A stretch of 64,000 nucleotides of DNA from assembly GCF_001640025.1 (NCBI RefSeq), contig NC_031671.1, forward strand, positions 682,001 through 746,000, read 5' to 3'. The translations under genes and the position numbers were made by a program. Positions 20,558-29,726 of this stretch are shown here, one piece after another. The notes beneath the pieces are model-generated. The model was not told where the DNA came from, searched no databases, and saw nothing but the letters and a program-made list of their open reading frames with translations. The DNA comes from Sugiyamaella lignohabitans (taxonomy: Eukaryota > Ascomycota > Dipodascomycetes > Dipodascales > Trichomonascaceae). Within the stretch, counting starts at the first letter, position 1. Each line of letters starts with the position of its first letter.

Positions 20558-23500
20558 TTAGCTTAAAAGTGACGGATTCGCCTTAAGGAAGGAGGCGACC
20601 GCTTTGAGACCCTTTCGGGTATCAAGAAGAGATGGTAGATCCAGCTCACGGGATGCGTCGCGGAGGATCGGTCGATGTTGTTCAGTAAGTGGACAGTCTC
20701 GGAGGATATGCTCCACCGTTTCTTCAACTCCACATCGGCAATCATATCTACGATTACTGATTCGAAATCTCTGAAAGAACGAGCCCATTGCACCCATACC
20801 CGTTCTTAACTGAACCAACTTGCTTAGTTCTCCTCGCGGACTTTCATAAAGAAAAGGTCGCAGTGCATTCGCGTGCTTTGTAGAGTAGAGCCGGGGAGCT
20901 GTGAAGGACCGGTAAAAAGCTCCTTTCGGCGACTGAGTGTACTCTATCTCCCATTTTTGGTAGCATTGTGATCTAATTTCCTTGCGTATAGATTTCTTCT
21001 GGCTGCTTGCCTTAGATATGGCTTCACTGTCTCTGGAAGCCCAGGGGGGTTTCCAAAGTCTGTACCTGTCCTTTTTGATGTCCGTAACTTCAACTGTCCT
21101 ATACAATTCATCCAATCGGTCACCCAACATGGTTCCAAAGTATAGCTTTCTAGCTCGAATACGGTGGGGGTTATACCTATGAAGGTCACGATGGAGTCGT
21201 ACTAAATAATATTGTTCAGTTTCCAGCATTCTATGCTCAACAGGGGGGATTTCCGCGTCTCGGTGAAGGCTGACGATGGCCGTTGGTTTGTAGGCCCCTA
21301 AGATACTTCGGAGAGCTGCATTTTGGATCCTTTGGATAGCATCCTTTAATCCTTTTCTGATTCGATTGTACCAAATTGGACTGGCATACTCGAGTATAGA
21401 CCTAACACAGCTTTTGTAGAGGCATCTCATGGTAGCGCCAGTTACTCCTCGAGTAACTCCTCCCAAGCGACGAATGACATTTAACGCTGACTGGCCTTTG
21501 TTGATTACTGATTTAGCGTGCTCTTCGAACTTAAGTTGGCGGTCTATAGTGACTCCCAATAACTTTAGGGAGCTAGTTGCTTGAATTCTCTCCCCCGTGG
21601 GGAGTATGAGCCGCCTACACCCCTTTGGAGTTACACGTTTTGCAATGTGCATGAATCCCAGCTTCTCGCCGTAGTCAATGAACGCATGTGCTGAAGTTGC
21701 CCATTCATGGCATCGAGCTAAGATATTGCTCAGCTTGGCCGTGTTTTCTGCGTATCTAGTGCTCGATACATAGATGGTGATATCGTCGATGAATCCAATG
21801 ACTTTGCCGCCCATGCTTTTGATCAACGGATATAGCGGGCTCGTGTATATCAAGAATAGTAGTGGGGATATGGGCGAGCCCTGAGGAATACCCGTTGCTA
21901 TTCTACGCTCTTTAGTACGCTTCCCATCAATCACCAGGCTTGTTCGTCTTCCTCTCATAAATTGGTAAACCCAGTTCTGCACTGCTGTAGGTAGCCCCAT
22001 TCCCCCCATAGTGTTGAGGAGCGTGTCCCGGTGGACGTGATCAAAAGCTCCTTTGATATCTATGGCAAGGACTGAAGTAACCTGATCCCGCTTCATTCGT
22101 TTTTCAGCGTGATGCACAAGCTTGTGGGCTGCTTCCACTGCGGAGTAGCCATGACGACCACCATACTGATCTACTGGCAGCATTCCACTGGTTAGAGCTG
22201 TCAGTCGACGTTGCATAATCTTCTCCAGAACTTTGCCTAATGTACTCAGTAGTGTAATCGGCCGGTAGGACCGCGCCAATGCAGGATCTCGCTTTCGTTT
22301 GGGAATAACGACAGTGATTCCTTCTCGAAAGCATTTTGGATGATAGCCAACTCTAACACAGTACTGTAGAAGGCCCTTCAGCAGTTTACGGAAGCGTATC
22401 ACTGCCCACGCTCGTTTGATAGCGACTGTTTTGACTCCATCGGGCCCGGGAGCCTTGTTGGGCGCTTGATCGCGTATGGCGTCTTCGATTTCTTGCATAC
22501 GTAGGCTCTTCCATTGGCCGGTTTTGACCACTTTGAGCAATCTTCTCGTCGAGGGCTTGACCTGCGGAAACAAACCCCGATAAAGTTCCTCTTCCTGCTC
22601 TTCAAATGTTTGAGCCAATTCGCCGGTTTCCAACCGGAGGGCGGGCATTATCGGTACTGGTTCGCGAGGTTTGATCATCTTAAGTGCGTCATAAATGTCG
22701 GTTCCACGACATGAGGCGAGGTATGAGTTCCAGGTGTTGGTCTTGGCCTCTAGAATCTTAGAGGCATACTCCTCGTTAGCTTGCTGCCGCAGCCTTCTAT
22801 TCTCCTCAGTGGGCTGACTGCGTGCTCGTCTTCGAGCTCTAACAGCGTCGCGCTTGGCCTGTCGTAATTCAGGTGTCCACCACCTCTTGCTCCTAGGAAC
22901 AATCTTCAATTTTGGCACCGCCTCATCCAAACAATCACAGAGCAATCCAATAAGCTGTGTGGCGTATCTGTCTGCGACTTTGTGTGTGGATTTTCGATTG
23001 CTGTAGCCCCGGAGTTTCTTGGGAATGGTTATCAGAGCCGCTCGGGAGTCCAAAACCTTCTCGAACTTTTCCCAATCAGCCCGCTTATAATTGTACCTTC
23101 CACCATAGGTTTGAAGCAACTCAATGTCTAATGGATTGGTGTCGATCCTCCATTTCTGAAGGTAATGGTCTGAGCCTACATCTTCACTCTTCTCTGGCGT
23201 GATGGTTATGTTTGGGGTTGCGAATGTTAAATCGATCGTATTGCCAAAAATATGAGTTGGAACATTCGGCACCGTAGCTAGTAGGAGTCCATTGTCGTTA
23301 ACCCAATCTGCCCAGCTGTTTGCCTCTCTGGTGACTTGCTCAGTGCTCTGCCACATAGGATGATGAAGATTAAAATCTCCTGCGATAATAATGAGTTCTG
23401 GAATTTGAGGGAGTAAAGTCTTGTAATATTCCACGGGGTGGATATCTTCGCTCATGCGGTTGTATATGTTAGTGATATAAAGTTGACCAAGTTGGATAGT

Positions 23501-23806
23501 AACCACATTCTCGGTGGTGAGTTCCCCCACCATTTTCAGTTGAGACTGGCCGTATATTCTCTTGTTGATATAAGTTATTGCGTTGATTCTCCCTGTCTGG
23601 GACTGTGTGTGGACGGCTACCCAAGCGCTATGTTGGATCGGGTGCTGTCCCAGGTTGAGACCCGGCTCCTGGAGTAGAAGTAGGTCGAAGTCTGCAAACA
23701 TGTCCTGGACGTGGTGTGTTACCGATATTTGCTTTTGGCAGTTCAGCTGGGCTACTCGCAAAGGAGCGGTCAGCTTATTGTCGCTCAACTTCGTTCTCTG
23801 ATTCAT
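20558..23806 (-). CDS. LINE ORF2: endonuclease and reverse transcriptase
   Basis: An uninterrupted frame. I use the ATG at 23806, giving 1082 residues and a 32-base overlap with ORF1; the same frame is open to an ATG at 23971 (1137 residues). In 1137 numbering, endonuclease motifs are LNC (76-78), QEP (101-103), AGDFNLHHP (197-205), TIDLTF (245-250) and SDH (267-269). Reverse transcriptase follows: KAPGPDG (506-512), AIDIKGAFD (636-644), GIPQGSPISP (694-703) and the catalytic FIDD (727-730), a variant of YADD. The C-terminal C-x-C-x7-H-x4-C sits at 1078-1093, typical of RNase H-lacking LINEs. It nicks the target DNA and copies the element RNA in place. All catalytic residues that I can check are present. 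Confidence 0.92.
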   Translation of the reverse strand: MNQRTKLSDNKLTAPLRVAQLNCQKQISVTHHVQDMFADFDLLLLQEPGLNLGQHPIQHSAWVAVHTQSQTGRINAITYINKRIYGQSQLKMVGELTTENVVTIQLGQLYITNIYNRMSEDIHPVEYYKTLLPQIPELIIIAGDFNLHHPMWQSTEQVTREANSWADWVNDNGLLLATVPNVPTHIFGNTIDLTFATPNITITPEKSEDVGSDHYLQKWRIDTNPLDIELLQTYGGRYNYKRADWEKFEKVLDSRAALITIPKKLRGYSNRKSTHKVADRYATQLIGLLCDCLDEAVPKLKIVPRSKRWWTPELRQAKRDAVRARRRARSQPTEENRRLRQQANEEYASKILEAKTNTWNSYLASCRGTDIYDALKMIKPREPVPIMPALRLETGELAQTFEEQEEELYRGLFPQVKPSTRRLLKVVKTGQWKSLRMQEIEDAIRDQAPNKAPGPDGVKTVAIKRAWAVIRFRKLLKGLLQYCVRVGYHPKCFREGITVVIPKRKRDPALARSYRPITLLSTLGKVLEKIMQRRLTALTSGMLPVDQYGGRHGYSAVEAAHKLVHHAEKRMKRDQVTSVLAIDIKGAFDHVHRDTLLNTMGGMGLPTAVQNWVYQFMRGRRTSLVIDGKRTKERRIATGIPQGSPISPLLFLIYTSPLYPLIKSMGGKVIGFIDDITIYVSSTRYAENTAKLSNILARCHEWATSAHAFIDYGEKLGFMHIAKRVTPKGCRRLILPTGERIQATSSLKLLGVTIDRQLKFEEHAKSVINKGQSALNVIRRLGGVTRGVTGATMRCLYKSCVRSILEYASPIWYNRIRKGLKDAIQRIQNAALRSILGAYKPTAIVSLHRDAEIPPVEHRMLETEQYYLVRLHRDLHRYNPHRIRARKLYFGTMLGDRLDELYRTVEVTDIKKDRYRLWKPPWASRDSEAISKASSQKKSIRKEIRSQCYQKWEIEYTQSPKGAFYRSFTAPRLYSTKHANALRPFLYESPRGELSKLVQLRTGMGAMGSFFQRFRISNRRYDCRCGVEETVEHILRDCPLTEQHRPILRDASRELDLPSLLDTRKGLKAVASFLKANPSLLS

Positions 23807-25694
23807 TAGGCGAAGTGGTGCCTGAAGAAGCGGCACTGAGGGTTTCGACGTGTTGTGAAGGGGCAACCAACGGGGGAAGCGACGTAGTGGTGCTGGAAGA
23901 GACAGCGCTCTGAGGTTCGCGAGGCGGAGGGTGGGAATCTGAAGTTGACTCCTCTCCTGACCAAACCGCATTGCAGGATTCAGCCTGTTGCGATGTTACA
24001 TTCGGTGGGGATTGCAGTGAGGTGCCGGAAGAAGCAGCACTGTCAACTTCGCCAGGCGAAGTGGAAGAATCCGAGGTGTGATCTGATACCTTGTTGGAAG
24101 AAGCATCGTTGAGTGATTCAGCATGTTGGGAAGTGGCAGTCAGGGGAGACTGCGATGGAGTGTCAGAAGAAGCGACACGACTTTGTCCTAGGCTGGTGCC
24201 GGAAGAAGCAGCACTATCAGGTTCGCCAGGCGAAGTGGAAGAATCCGAAGTGGGGTCTGATACCTTGTTGAAGGAAGCACCGTTGAGAGATTCAGCGTGT
24301 TGGGAAGTGGCAGTCAGTGGAGACTGAGTTGGAGTGCCAGAAGAAGCGGCACTACTTTGTCCTGGACGTCGGATGAGAGTTACCGGTCGGATTGGACCGC
24401 GTTTGTCGCTAGCAGCCTGCCACGGATAGACTCTCCGCTTCATATCGGCGCACAGGAGACCGTAACGCAGAAGCTTGTTGCACTCAGTCAGTGAAACCAG
24501 AGTGAGAACTATAGACATAGCCTTCGTCGTGGGGTCGGACATTCTTTTGGGCGTGAGCCACCGGATTGGGCTTGCCAACTTCACATCGTTCGCAAACTCG
24601 ATTTCTTCGTGATATTCATCTAAGTTGGTGTCCTTCGGGATTCCATGGACTACACACTTATACCAAGGGGTGTTATCCATGACCTCACCGTACTGTTGAA
24701 TAGTCTCTGTAAACTTCTCAGGGATATCGCCTTTGAAATGGACTCTGACATTATTCTTGGGCGTGAGCGTAAGAGCCACGACCGATTTCCCTTCACCCAT
24801 TTGCTGATTAAGTTTACTTACCAGTTCACTGCGTGAAGGTACGTCGGGTCCAAGTTTGACAACCTTGAAATTAGACCGGGCTGGTAGACTAGCAACCTTC
24901 TGGGCTGCTTCGACCGCCTCCTGTTCGCGTATTATTGCTGCTAGATCCACAGATTGAAGTTTATTTGCTACCCATTTCTTGGCATGGGTAACTTCTCGGC
25001 GCATGAGGCCAGCTTTGGCTTGAACACGAGCTTCAGTTGCCGCAGTCTGCTCCGCGAATTTAAATTCACGAGAATTACTCTCACGCACCATCTTGCCAGT
25101 GTAAGTCGCGAGGCTTTCTTGACTCTTCTCTACCGTTTTAAGGCGTTCTTCTAGGTAGGCAATTTTCTCTTTGTGCTTGGTCTCGCTTGCGGCTACGTGT
25201 TTACGTATAGCTATCAACTCATTGTCTTTGGCTGCGCTGTCCTTCTTAATCCTTTCCATTGCGGTATTATACTTGTTGATAGTGGCATTGCTCTGTTTAA
25301 TTACTTCTTCTTGTTGTTTAAGGAGTTTGGCTTGTTGGTTGTTGGTTTCGGCTTGTTGATTGGCGATTGCTTTGAGCTTCTCGATTTCTGACGCGAGCAC
25401 CGCCATAGACGCGGCATCCTTTACCAAATTAATTGTTTCAGGCTCAGTAGGAACCGGGGTGGCTTCAAAGTATTCATCTTCGGCTTCAGAGCAGTCGGTT
25501 ACTTCATCCCATGGAAGTGAAAGCGTCGACGCGTTTACCATTGCGTCGCTGCTTGCGCGTTCCTCCATGGTTTGAGGCTCCATCACGTCCGGAGACCGCT
25601 GAATGCGGGTGCGCTCGGGGTTGTCAAGTAACTGAAATAAAGGTCGGCTTGAATTTCGCGTTGTTCTGGTCTTATTCGTGGTGTTTATGACCAT
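23775..25694 (-). CDS. LINE ORF1: coiled-coil RNA-binding protein
   Basis: 639 residues. An acidic N-terminal region (1-95) is followed by a long coiled coil rich in Gln, Lys and Glu (about 100-225). A globular segment follows (about 275-430) with the WYKCVVHGIPKDTN motif, which resembles the RRM-like domain of fungal Tad-type ORF1 proteins. The C-terminal 190 residues are Ser/Thr/Pro-rich and internally repeated. No CCHC knuckles are seen. The protein would bind element RNA and form particles. It ends 32 bases inside ORF2, a different frame, so ORF2 translation may depend on reinitiation; that is inference. Confidence 0.85.
   Translation of the reverse strand: MVINTTNKTRTTRNSSRPLFQLLDNPERTRIQRSPDVMEPQTMEERASSDAMVNASTLSLPWDEVTDCSEAEDEYFEATPVPTEPETINLVKDAASMAVLASEIEKLKAIANQQAETNNQQAKLLKQQEEVIKQSNATINKYNTAMERIKKDSAAKDNELIAIRKHVAASETKHKEKIAYLEERLKTVEKSQESLATYTGKMVRESNSREFKFAEQTAATEARVQAKAGLMRREVTHAKKWVANKLQSVDLAAIIREQEAVEAAQKVASLPARSNFKVVKLGPDVPSRSELVSKLNQQMGEGKSVVALTLTPKNNVRVHFKGDIPEKFTETIQQYGEVMDNTPWYKCVVHGIPKDTNLDEYHEEIEFANDVKLASPIRWLTPKRMSDPTTKAMSIVLTLVSLTECNKLLRYGLLCADMKRRVYPWQAASDKRGPIRPVTLIRRPGQSSAASSGTPTQSPLTATSQHAESLNGASFNKVSDPTSDSSTSPGEPDSAASSGTSLGQSRVASSDTPSQSPLTATSQHAESLNDASSNKVSDHTSDSSTSPGEVDSAASSGTSLQSPPNVTSQQAESCNAVWSGEESTSDSHPPPREPQSAVSSSTTTSLPPLVAPSQHVETLSAASSGTTSPNESENEVERQ
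24019..24367 (-). repeat. in-frame tandem duplication within LINE ORF1
   Basis: Two units of about 175 bases, each starting GTGCCGGAAGAAGCAGCACT on the plus strand (24019 and 24196), with more diverged partial units towards 23830. The unit length keeps the reading frame and produces the repeated Ser-rich C-terminus. Confidence 0.8.
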
Positions 25695-25743
25695 TCAATT
25701 CTCTATTAGAAACAGGGATTTTGCGCTCCCCAAAGTAAACTAC

Positions 25744-25755
25744 TTTAAGCTATAC
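25744..25755. repeat. candidate target-site duplication, right
   Basis: TTTAAGCTATAC, the partner of 20270-20281. It lies immediately outside the 5' end of the LINE on the minus strand. Confidence 0.75.
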
Positions 25756-25954
25756 ATTCTTATGTCGCGGTAATTTCCTAAAAAGGGCAAGGAACTGTTA
25801 AATCTGGGCTTGTTTCAAACACGCCTAATGATGTGTCCATCAACGAGATTATATTGCACGCTTTTACAATACTCACTTGAATCAACTATTAGGGTTTTTT
25901 TTCTGAAGGTGCGTTAAGACAGTCTAATAAGGAGAGTCTAAATATTAGAAAGTC

Positions 25955-26074
25955 AGTTACGGCCATATCTAGAGTAAAATAAGATTTCCCGTCCGATCAA
26001 TCATATTCAAGCCTCTAAGAGCCTTGATCAGTAATGCCGTGGGAGACCAGGCGTGAACAGAAGGTGCTGTAATT
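25955..26074 (+). rRNA. 5S ribosomal RNA gene (dispersed copy 1)
   Basis: A 120-base 5S gene recognised by conserved blocks: GGCCATATCT near the 5' end, CCCGTCCGATCAA in loop B/helix III, AAGAGCC in the box A region, and GGGAGACCAGGCGTGAA with GGTGCTG near the 3' end. Helix I closes between AGTTACG (5') and TGTAATT-type 3' sequence with A-U, G-U, U-A, U-A, A-U, C-G pairs, which sets the ends. T-runs follow directly (26073-26085), as expected for RNA polymerase III termination. It stands alone, away from any 18S/25S sequence. It differs from the other copy at about 20 positions. Confidence 0.93.
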
Positions 26075-26085
26075 TTTCTTTTTTT
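26073..26085 (+). terminator. RNA polymerase III T-run terminator
   Basis: T5 at 26073-26077 and T7 after one C, immediately at the 3' end of the 5S gene. Confidence 0.8.
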
Positions 26086-26503
26086 ATTTCTTGGTATCGG
26101 GAATACCATCTGAAGAGCTACTTGACAATCCGTGATCGAATACTCCAGATTAAATTTATGTGTATCAGAGAATTTGTATTGGACGGATAATAAAAATGAC
26201 GAGTCGCTAACGTCTCCTTGCGACAATCGAGGGTATAGGGATACTTTACCTACGGTAATATGAAAACCTGCGATCTAGAGAGCATCTGCTCCATTGAGCA
26301 CTGAGCCGCAAAAGCGGTAGTAAGTCAACAACTGATATGAAATGTAGCTAGAAATATTGGTTGGAAACATAATTGGTTGTGTGGCTGTTATGATATTCCT
26401 TGAGCTATGCTCTTGTCCACATTACTTGCCAATACTCAACCACACCAGTGTGGAATCATGAGTTTCTTTTCGAAGGAGGGAAGTTCAGCTACATGCACTC
26501 ATA

Positions 26504-26516
26504 TTGATAAGATAAG
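26504..26516 (+). promoter_or_regulatory. tandem GATA site upstream of copy B
   Basis: TTGATAAGATAAG, 402 bases before the ATG at 26918, with another GATAAG about 25 bases downstream. Same word and spacing class as copies A and C. The TATATAAG box is at 26848-26855. Confidence 0.6.
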
Positions 26517-26917
26517 CCGCCACAGACATAGATCATGGTGATAAGGTGCGGATTGTGTGATCACCGGTCGATCATGTTGAAACTTAATTACTTAATGCAA
26601 CTCAAATCGTGCGTAACCTTGATTATCCTTGTTATGAGGGATGGACAAATCCAAGTCGACTTGTAGCTCAAAAAAAAAGAACCATTAGGCACTGTAAATA
26701 ATGGTCAGAGAGTGCGGCGTTAACTTTGTATCTATTAATGGGTACATTGACCGAAATAAGATCACAGCAACTGCAACAGAAAAAGAAACCGTCAATTCAC
26801 ATGACCACTCAATCAAAACGAACCAGAAAAAGAAACATTTTTTTGTTTATATAAGAGTGCTTTCGGCTGCTGCTGCTCTCTTCTTCTTTTTCTACCCCCT
26901 TACAGTTACAAGCAAAA

Positions 26918-28135
26918 ATGTACCGCGCTCGTGCTACTGCCGCTACCGCCGCTACTTCTGCAAACGCCCTTCGCGTTATTCCTCGCATACCCTACAAATC
27001 CAGACCTCGCCCAACCGTCATCAAACGTACTTTCTCTCCACCCATCCAGTCCCCTCTCAGAACTGTTACCAATGTCTCCCGCACCGAATCCACTACGAGT
27101 TCCCGCCACAGTTCTCGTTCCTCCTCCACCACAACTTCCCGCAGTGCTTCTACTTCTGGTAGCACAGCCACACTAGCTCGTCTTTTCCATCATTCTACCC
27201 CTTCGTCCTCTTCTGAATCCGTTCCCTCTTACTCCAGACACTCAGCCACCCGCTTTACCTCATCATCCTCTACCTCTTCTTCTTCCTCGCATTCCACCAC
27301 CCACTCCACAGCTACATCCTCATCTCGCTCCACCTCTCATCCCTCTTCTTCTCGCTCACGTTCTCCTACTACCTACCAATTCACCCCACTCGCCACCTCT
27401 ACCCCATTACCAGCAGCTCGCACCCGTTCTGCTTCTTCCTCATCCCTTCCTTCTCACCGCATTCCACTCGCTCCTTTCTCATCTCGAAATACCCGCTCTA
27501 CCTCCTGTCCCTCTATCCCAATGGCAGCTCCTATCTCTTCAACAACCCGCACTTCTTTTAACTCAGTTCCCAGCTCTCGCCCCAGCTCTCACTCCAGCTC
27601 TCACTCCAGCTCCCATCACCACGCCAGCCACCATTCATCTCGCTCCACAACTTCAACCCTCTCTGATACCTACATGAACCCCCGCAAGGCCCCTTCTATT
27701 CCCAGACCATCGAAGCCATCGCCTCGCACTACCTCTCACCCCGCATCCATCACCACCACCGCGGCTCCCTCTCAACGTCTGTTGAACAGACTTGCTAACC
27801 TGCCTTCCAGACTTACTAACTATTCATATGGTTCCAAAGAGTACTTGAAGTTCGAAGCTTTTATGGATAGCTTGAATCTGAGTTACGCTTACAGTGGTGC
27901 CTGCGATGACAAGCTGACCTTCACTTGTTTAAAGGTTACTGTCGAGCAAGCTAGAATTCACCGACGAGCCCTCTTGAAGCAACTACTGGCAGTCAATGAA
28001 GCTTATCTGAAGCTCCTTGATATGGGAGTTGATACCCTGGACCTTCATCAAACCAAGAAGTCAGAGATTCTCATGAGTTTGGGTAAGTTAGATCGATTCT
28101 GCGATATCGCTAAGATCACGCTTGAATCGGAATAA
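26918..28135 (+). CDS. serine-rich protein of an unrecognised family, copy B, 405 aa
   Basis: Intact paralogue of the protein at 14314-15588 with the same three-part layout: a basic N-terminus with PRIPYKSRPRP and SPLRTVTN, a Ser/Thr/His low-complexity middle (about 50-270), and a C-terminal domain from LLNRLANLPSRLTNYSY onwards that is almost unchanged (one visible change in the HRRALLK(H/Q)LLAVNEAYL segment). The middle lacks several Ser-His repeats present in copy A, a pattern expected from slippage in low-complexity DNA. ATG in AAAA-ATG context, TATA box 63 bases upstream. Codon choice keeps the coding strand strongly pyrimidine-rich in the middle. Function unknown. Intact frame plus conserved ends argue that it is expressed. 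Confidence 0.8.
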   Translation: MYRARATAATAATSANALRVIPRIPYKSRPRPTVIKRTFSPPIQSPLRTVTNVSRTESTTSSRHSSRSSSTTTSRSASTSGSTATLARLFHHSTPSSSSESVPSYSRHSATRFTSSSSTSSSSSHSTTHSTATSSSRSTSHPSSSRSRSPTTYQFTPLATSTPLPAARTRSASSSSLPSHRIPLAPFSSRNTRSTSCPSIPMAAPISSTTRTSFNSVPSSRPSSHSSSHSSSHHHASHHSSRSTTSTLSDTYMNPRKAPSIPRPSKPSPRTTSHPASITTTAAPSQRLLNRLANLPSRLTNYSYGSKEYLKFEAFMDSLNLSYAYSGACDDKLTFTCLKVTVEQARIHRRALLKQLLAVNEAYLKLLDMGVDTLDLHQTKKSEILMSLGKLDRFCDIAKITLESE

Positions 28136-28330
28136 GCTTAGGGTCTCGGGCCGCAAGCAACCACCACCATAGTTATAAATACATAAGTATGTAGTCCCCC
28201 AAACGAGTATCTCTGATTGCCTCCGGCAAATGAGCTCGGGCAGAGCCCAATATTTCATATTTATCAATGTAATGCTCATTCTGAGTATTTTTATATAATC
28301 AAGTATAGTTCAGATAAATAACGCTTCAGA

Positions 28331-29225
28331 CTGGGCCAAAGGCTTGTGACTAAAATAATAAAAGAATGGCCCTGAGCTCCTTCTAACTATAAAACTAATT
28401 GATTCAAGGTGAAATATGGAGGCATGAGCTTGTTTAATATAGATTCTATATGTGTTTGTCTTAAATATTTCGGATTGCGTCACAATAACGTCCAAAAATC
28501 ACCGAATGGATATGTAGTCTTACCCTATGCTTTGTTTACTTGATGTGCAAGTTAGCCTACAGTGAGTAGCATAAACGATACATCTGTGATACTTTATATA
28601 CATGAAATTCGAAAAGACGAACACCTGCGTTGTCACGGGTTATGTTCCTAGTAAGCCCAGATAGCGCAACCCTGTAGTATGGTAAGGTAATATTGAAACT
28701 CACGGTTACTATTTGTCAGCTGTTTTCGATGCAATGCAATCCCAACTTACCTGTTTGCCTATCGACAATCCCAGATGATAATTGCAACTCTTCGGACATT
28801 AGGGCAAGCTACTACTGACAATGGCATGCCTCTGGCACCATCAGTTTTATTTAAAGACAGTAAAATGCATACCCTCCTTACTAGATTTCTGTCAGCCACA
28901 GCGACAACCTTCACTGAAGTTTATCGTAAAGAGTTACCATACCAAAATACATCTCCCAGTTTTCCTCGGAGCAGTTAATCAGTTGATCAACATCATCCTA
29001 AATAATAGAGATGTTCCGATTAGTCAAAACAGCTAGAAGCTCAAATCATTGCACCACTACTTGCCCGTTACATCCCTGCTGGTATCAGCATCAACTACAT
29101 TTCCACCCACTAAACAACACTCCTCTCGTAATTCAGTCTCAGAGATCAACTCAGTCCCATGTCCCGTGAATCGTAAAGAATGCCCCTTGATGATCGTAAA
29201 AATGCCCCTTGATGAAGAAGACAGC
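28331..29225. other. gene-free AT-rich spacer
   Basis: No supported coding frame and no RNA gene recognised. Only short accidental frames under 75 codons are open. Confidence 0.45.
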
Positions 29226-29726
29226 CAGCAGACAAAACAACGGCTTCTCTACTAGCCCGGCATCTGTCTGCTGACACCTGTTTCGAGTGCTCACCCATCC
29301 TCCTAAGCTGTACACCTCACCTAGTCCACTATTCTAGGAGCCCGGCGATACCCCTGCATCCCTGCTGCAAGCTGTAGAATATAAGCCAAGTCTGCCAATG
29401 AATGTCCCGTCAACATGGCTCCATATCCCCAAAAACGCCAATAGGACTTCTCCACTTTATCCACCAGGTGTGATCCTAGTAACTGACTGCCCTCACTGGA
29501 TAGCTTGGAGTGTACCACCCAGAATAGACGGCAGTGAATAAATAGCGCCGATCTATATCCGACCCCTGTCCGCTAACTGAGATAGCATCAGATACACGAC
29601 CACCCTACCTGGGTAGTACTCCCAATTTCCAGTAATTCAATCTCATTTGCAGGGTATAGACGGCAGCCAGGCCGGCGCCAATCTAGTTCGGCATCTATAG
29701 GCCTATTTCAGCGCCAGGTACTTTAG
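29226..29726 (+). repeat. dispersed noncoding repeat, copy 2
   Basis: Partner of 11873-12456, same orientation, about 17.3 kb apart. Collinear conserved words include ACAACGG, GTGTGATCCTAGTAACTGA, CAGAATAGACGGCA, CTACCTGGGTA, TTTCCAGTAATTC and GGCCGGCGCCAAT. Many scattered substitutions suggest that it is old. Confidence 0.65.

Larger units (their letters stand above)
20282..25743 (-). mobile_element. complete non-LTR retrotransposon (LINE, Tad/I-like), about 5.46 kb
   Basis: A two-ORF LINE on the minus strand, framed by a 12-base direct repeat. The 5' UTR is about 50 bases. ORF1 (23775-25694) encodes a coiled-coil nucleic-acid-binding protein. ORF2 encodes an apurinic-type endonuclease, reverse transcriptase and a C-terminal CCHC-like motif. 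The 3' UTR is about 275 bases, ending in a short ATTATTATTA-type tail rather than a long poly-A. No RNase H domain is visible. Both ORFs are uninterrupted, so the copy may be recent or active. GC content is clearly higher than the flanking DNA. The clade call rests on motif order and is tentative. Confidence 0.88.
26500..28330 (+). repeat. serine-rich-gene duplication unit B
   Basis: Same unit as 14100-16020, in opposite orientation. Promoter words (GATAAGATAAG, CGGTCGATC, AATCGTGCGT, ATTAATGGGTACATTGAC), the gene, and the 3' flank with GCCTCCGGCAAATGAGCTC are all collinear. Confidence 0.75.

Noticed and set aside
20282..25743. RNase H domain in the LINE ORF2
   Set aside because: The region after the RT has no DEDD-type motif series and goes directly to the C-terminal Cys/His motif.
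26701..27162. 153-codon frame overlapping the copy B start in another phase
   Set aside because: It is a shifted reading of the promoter and the serine-rich N-terminus; the true frame is fixed by similarity between copies.
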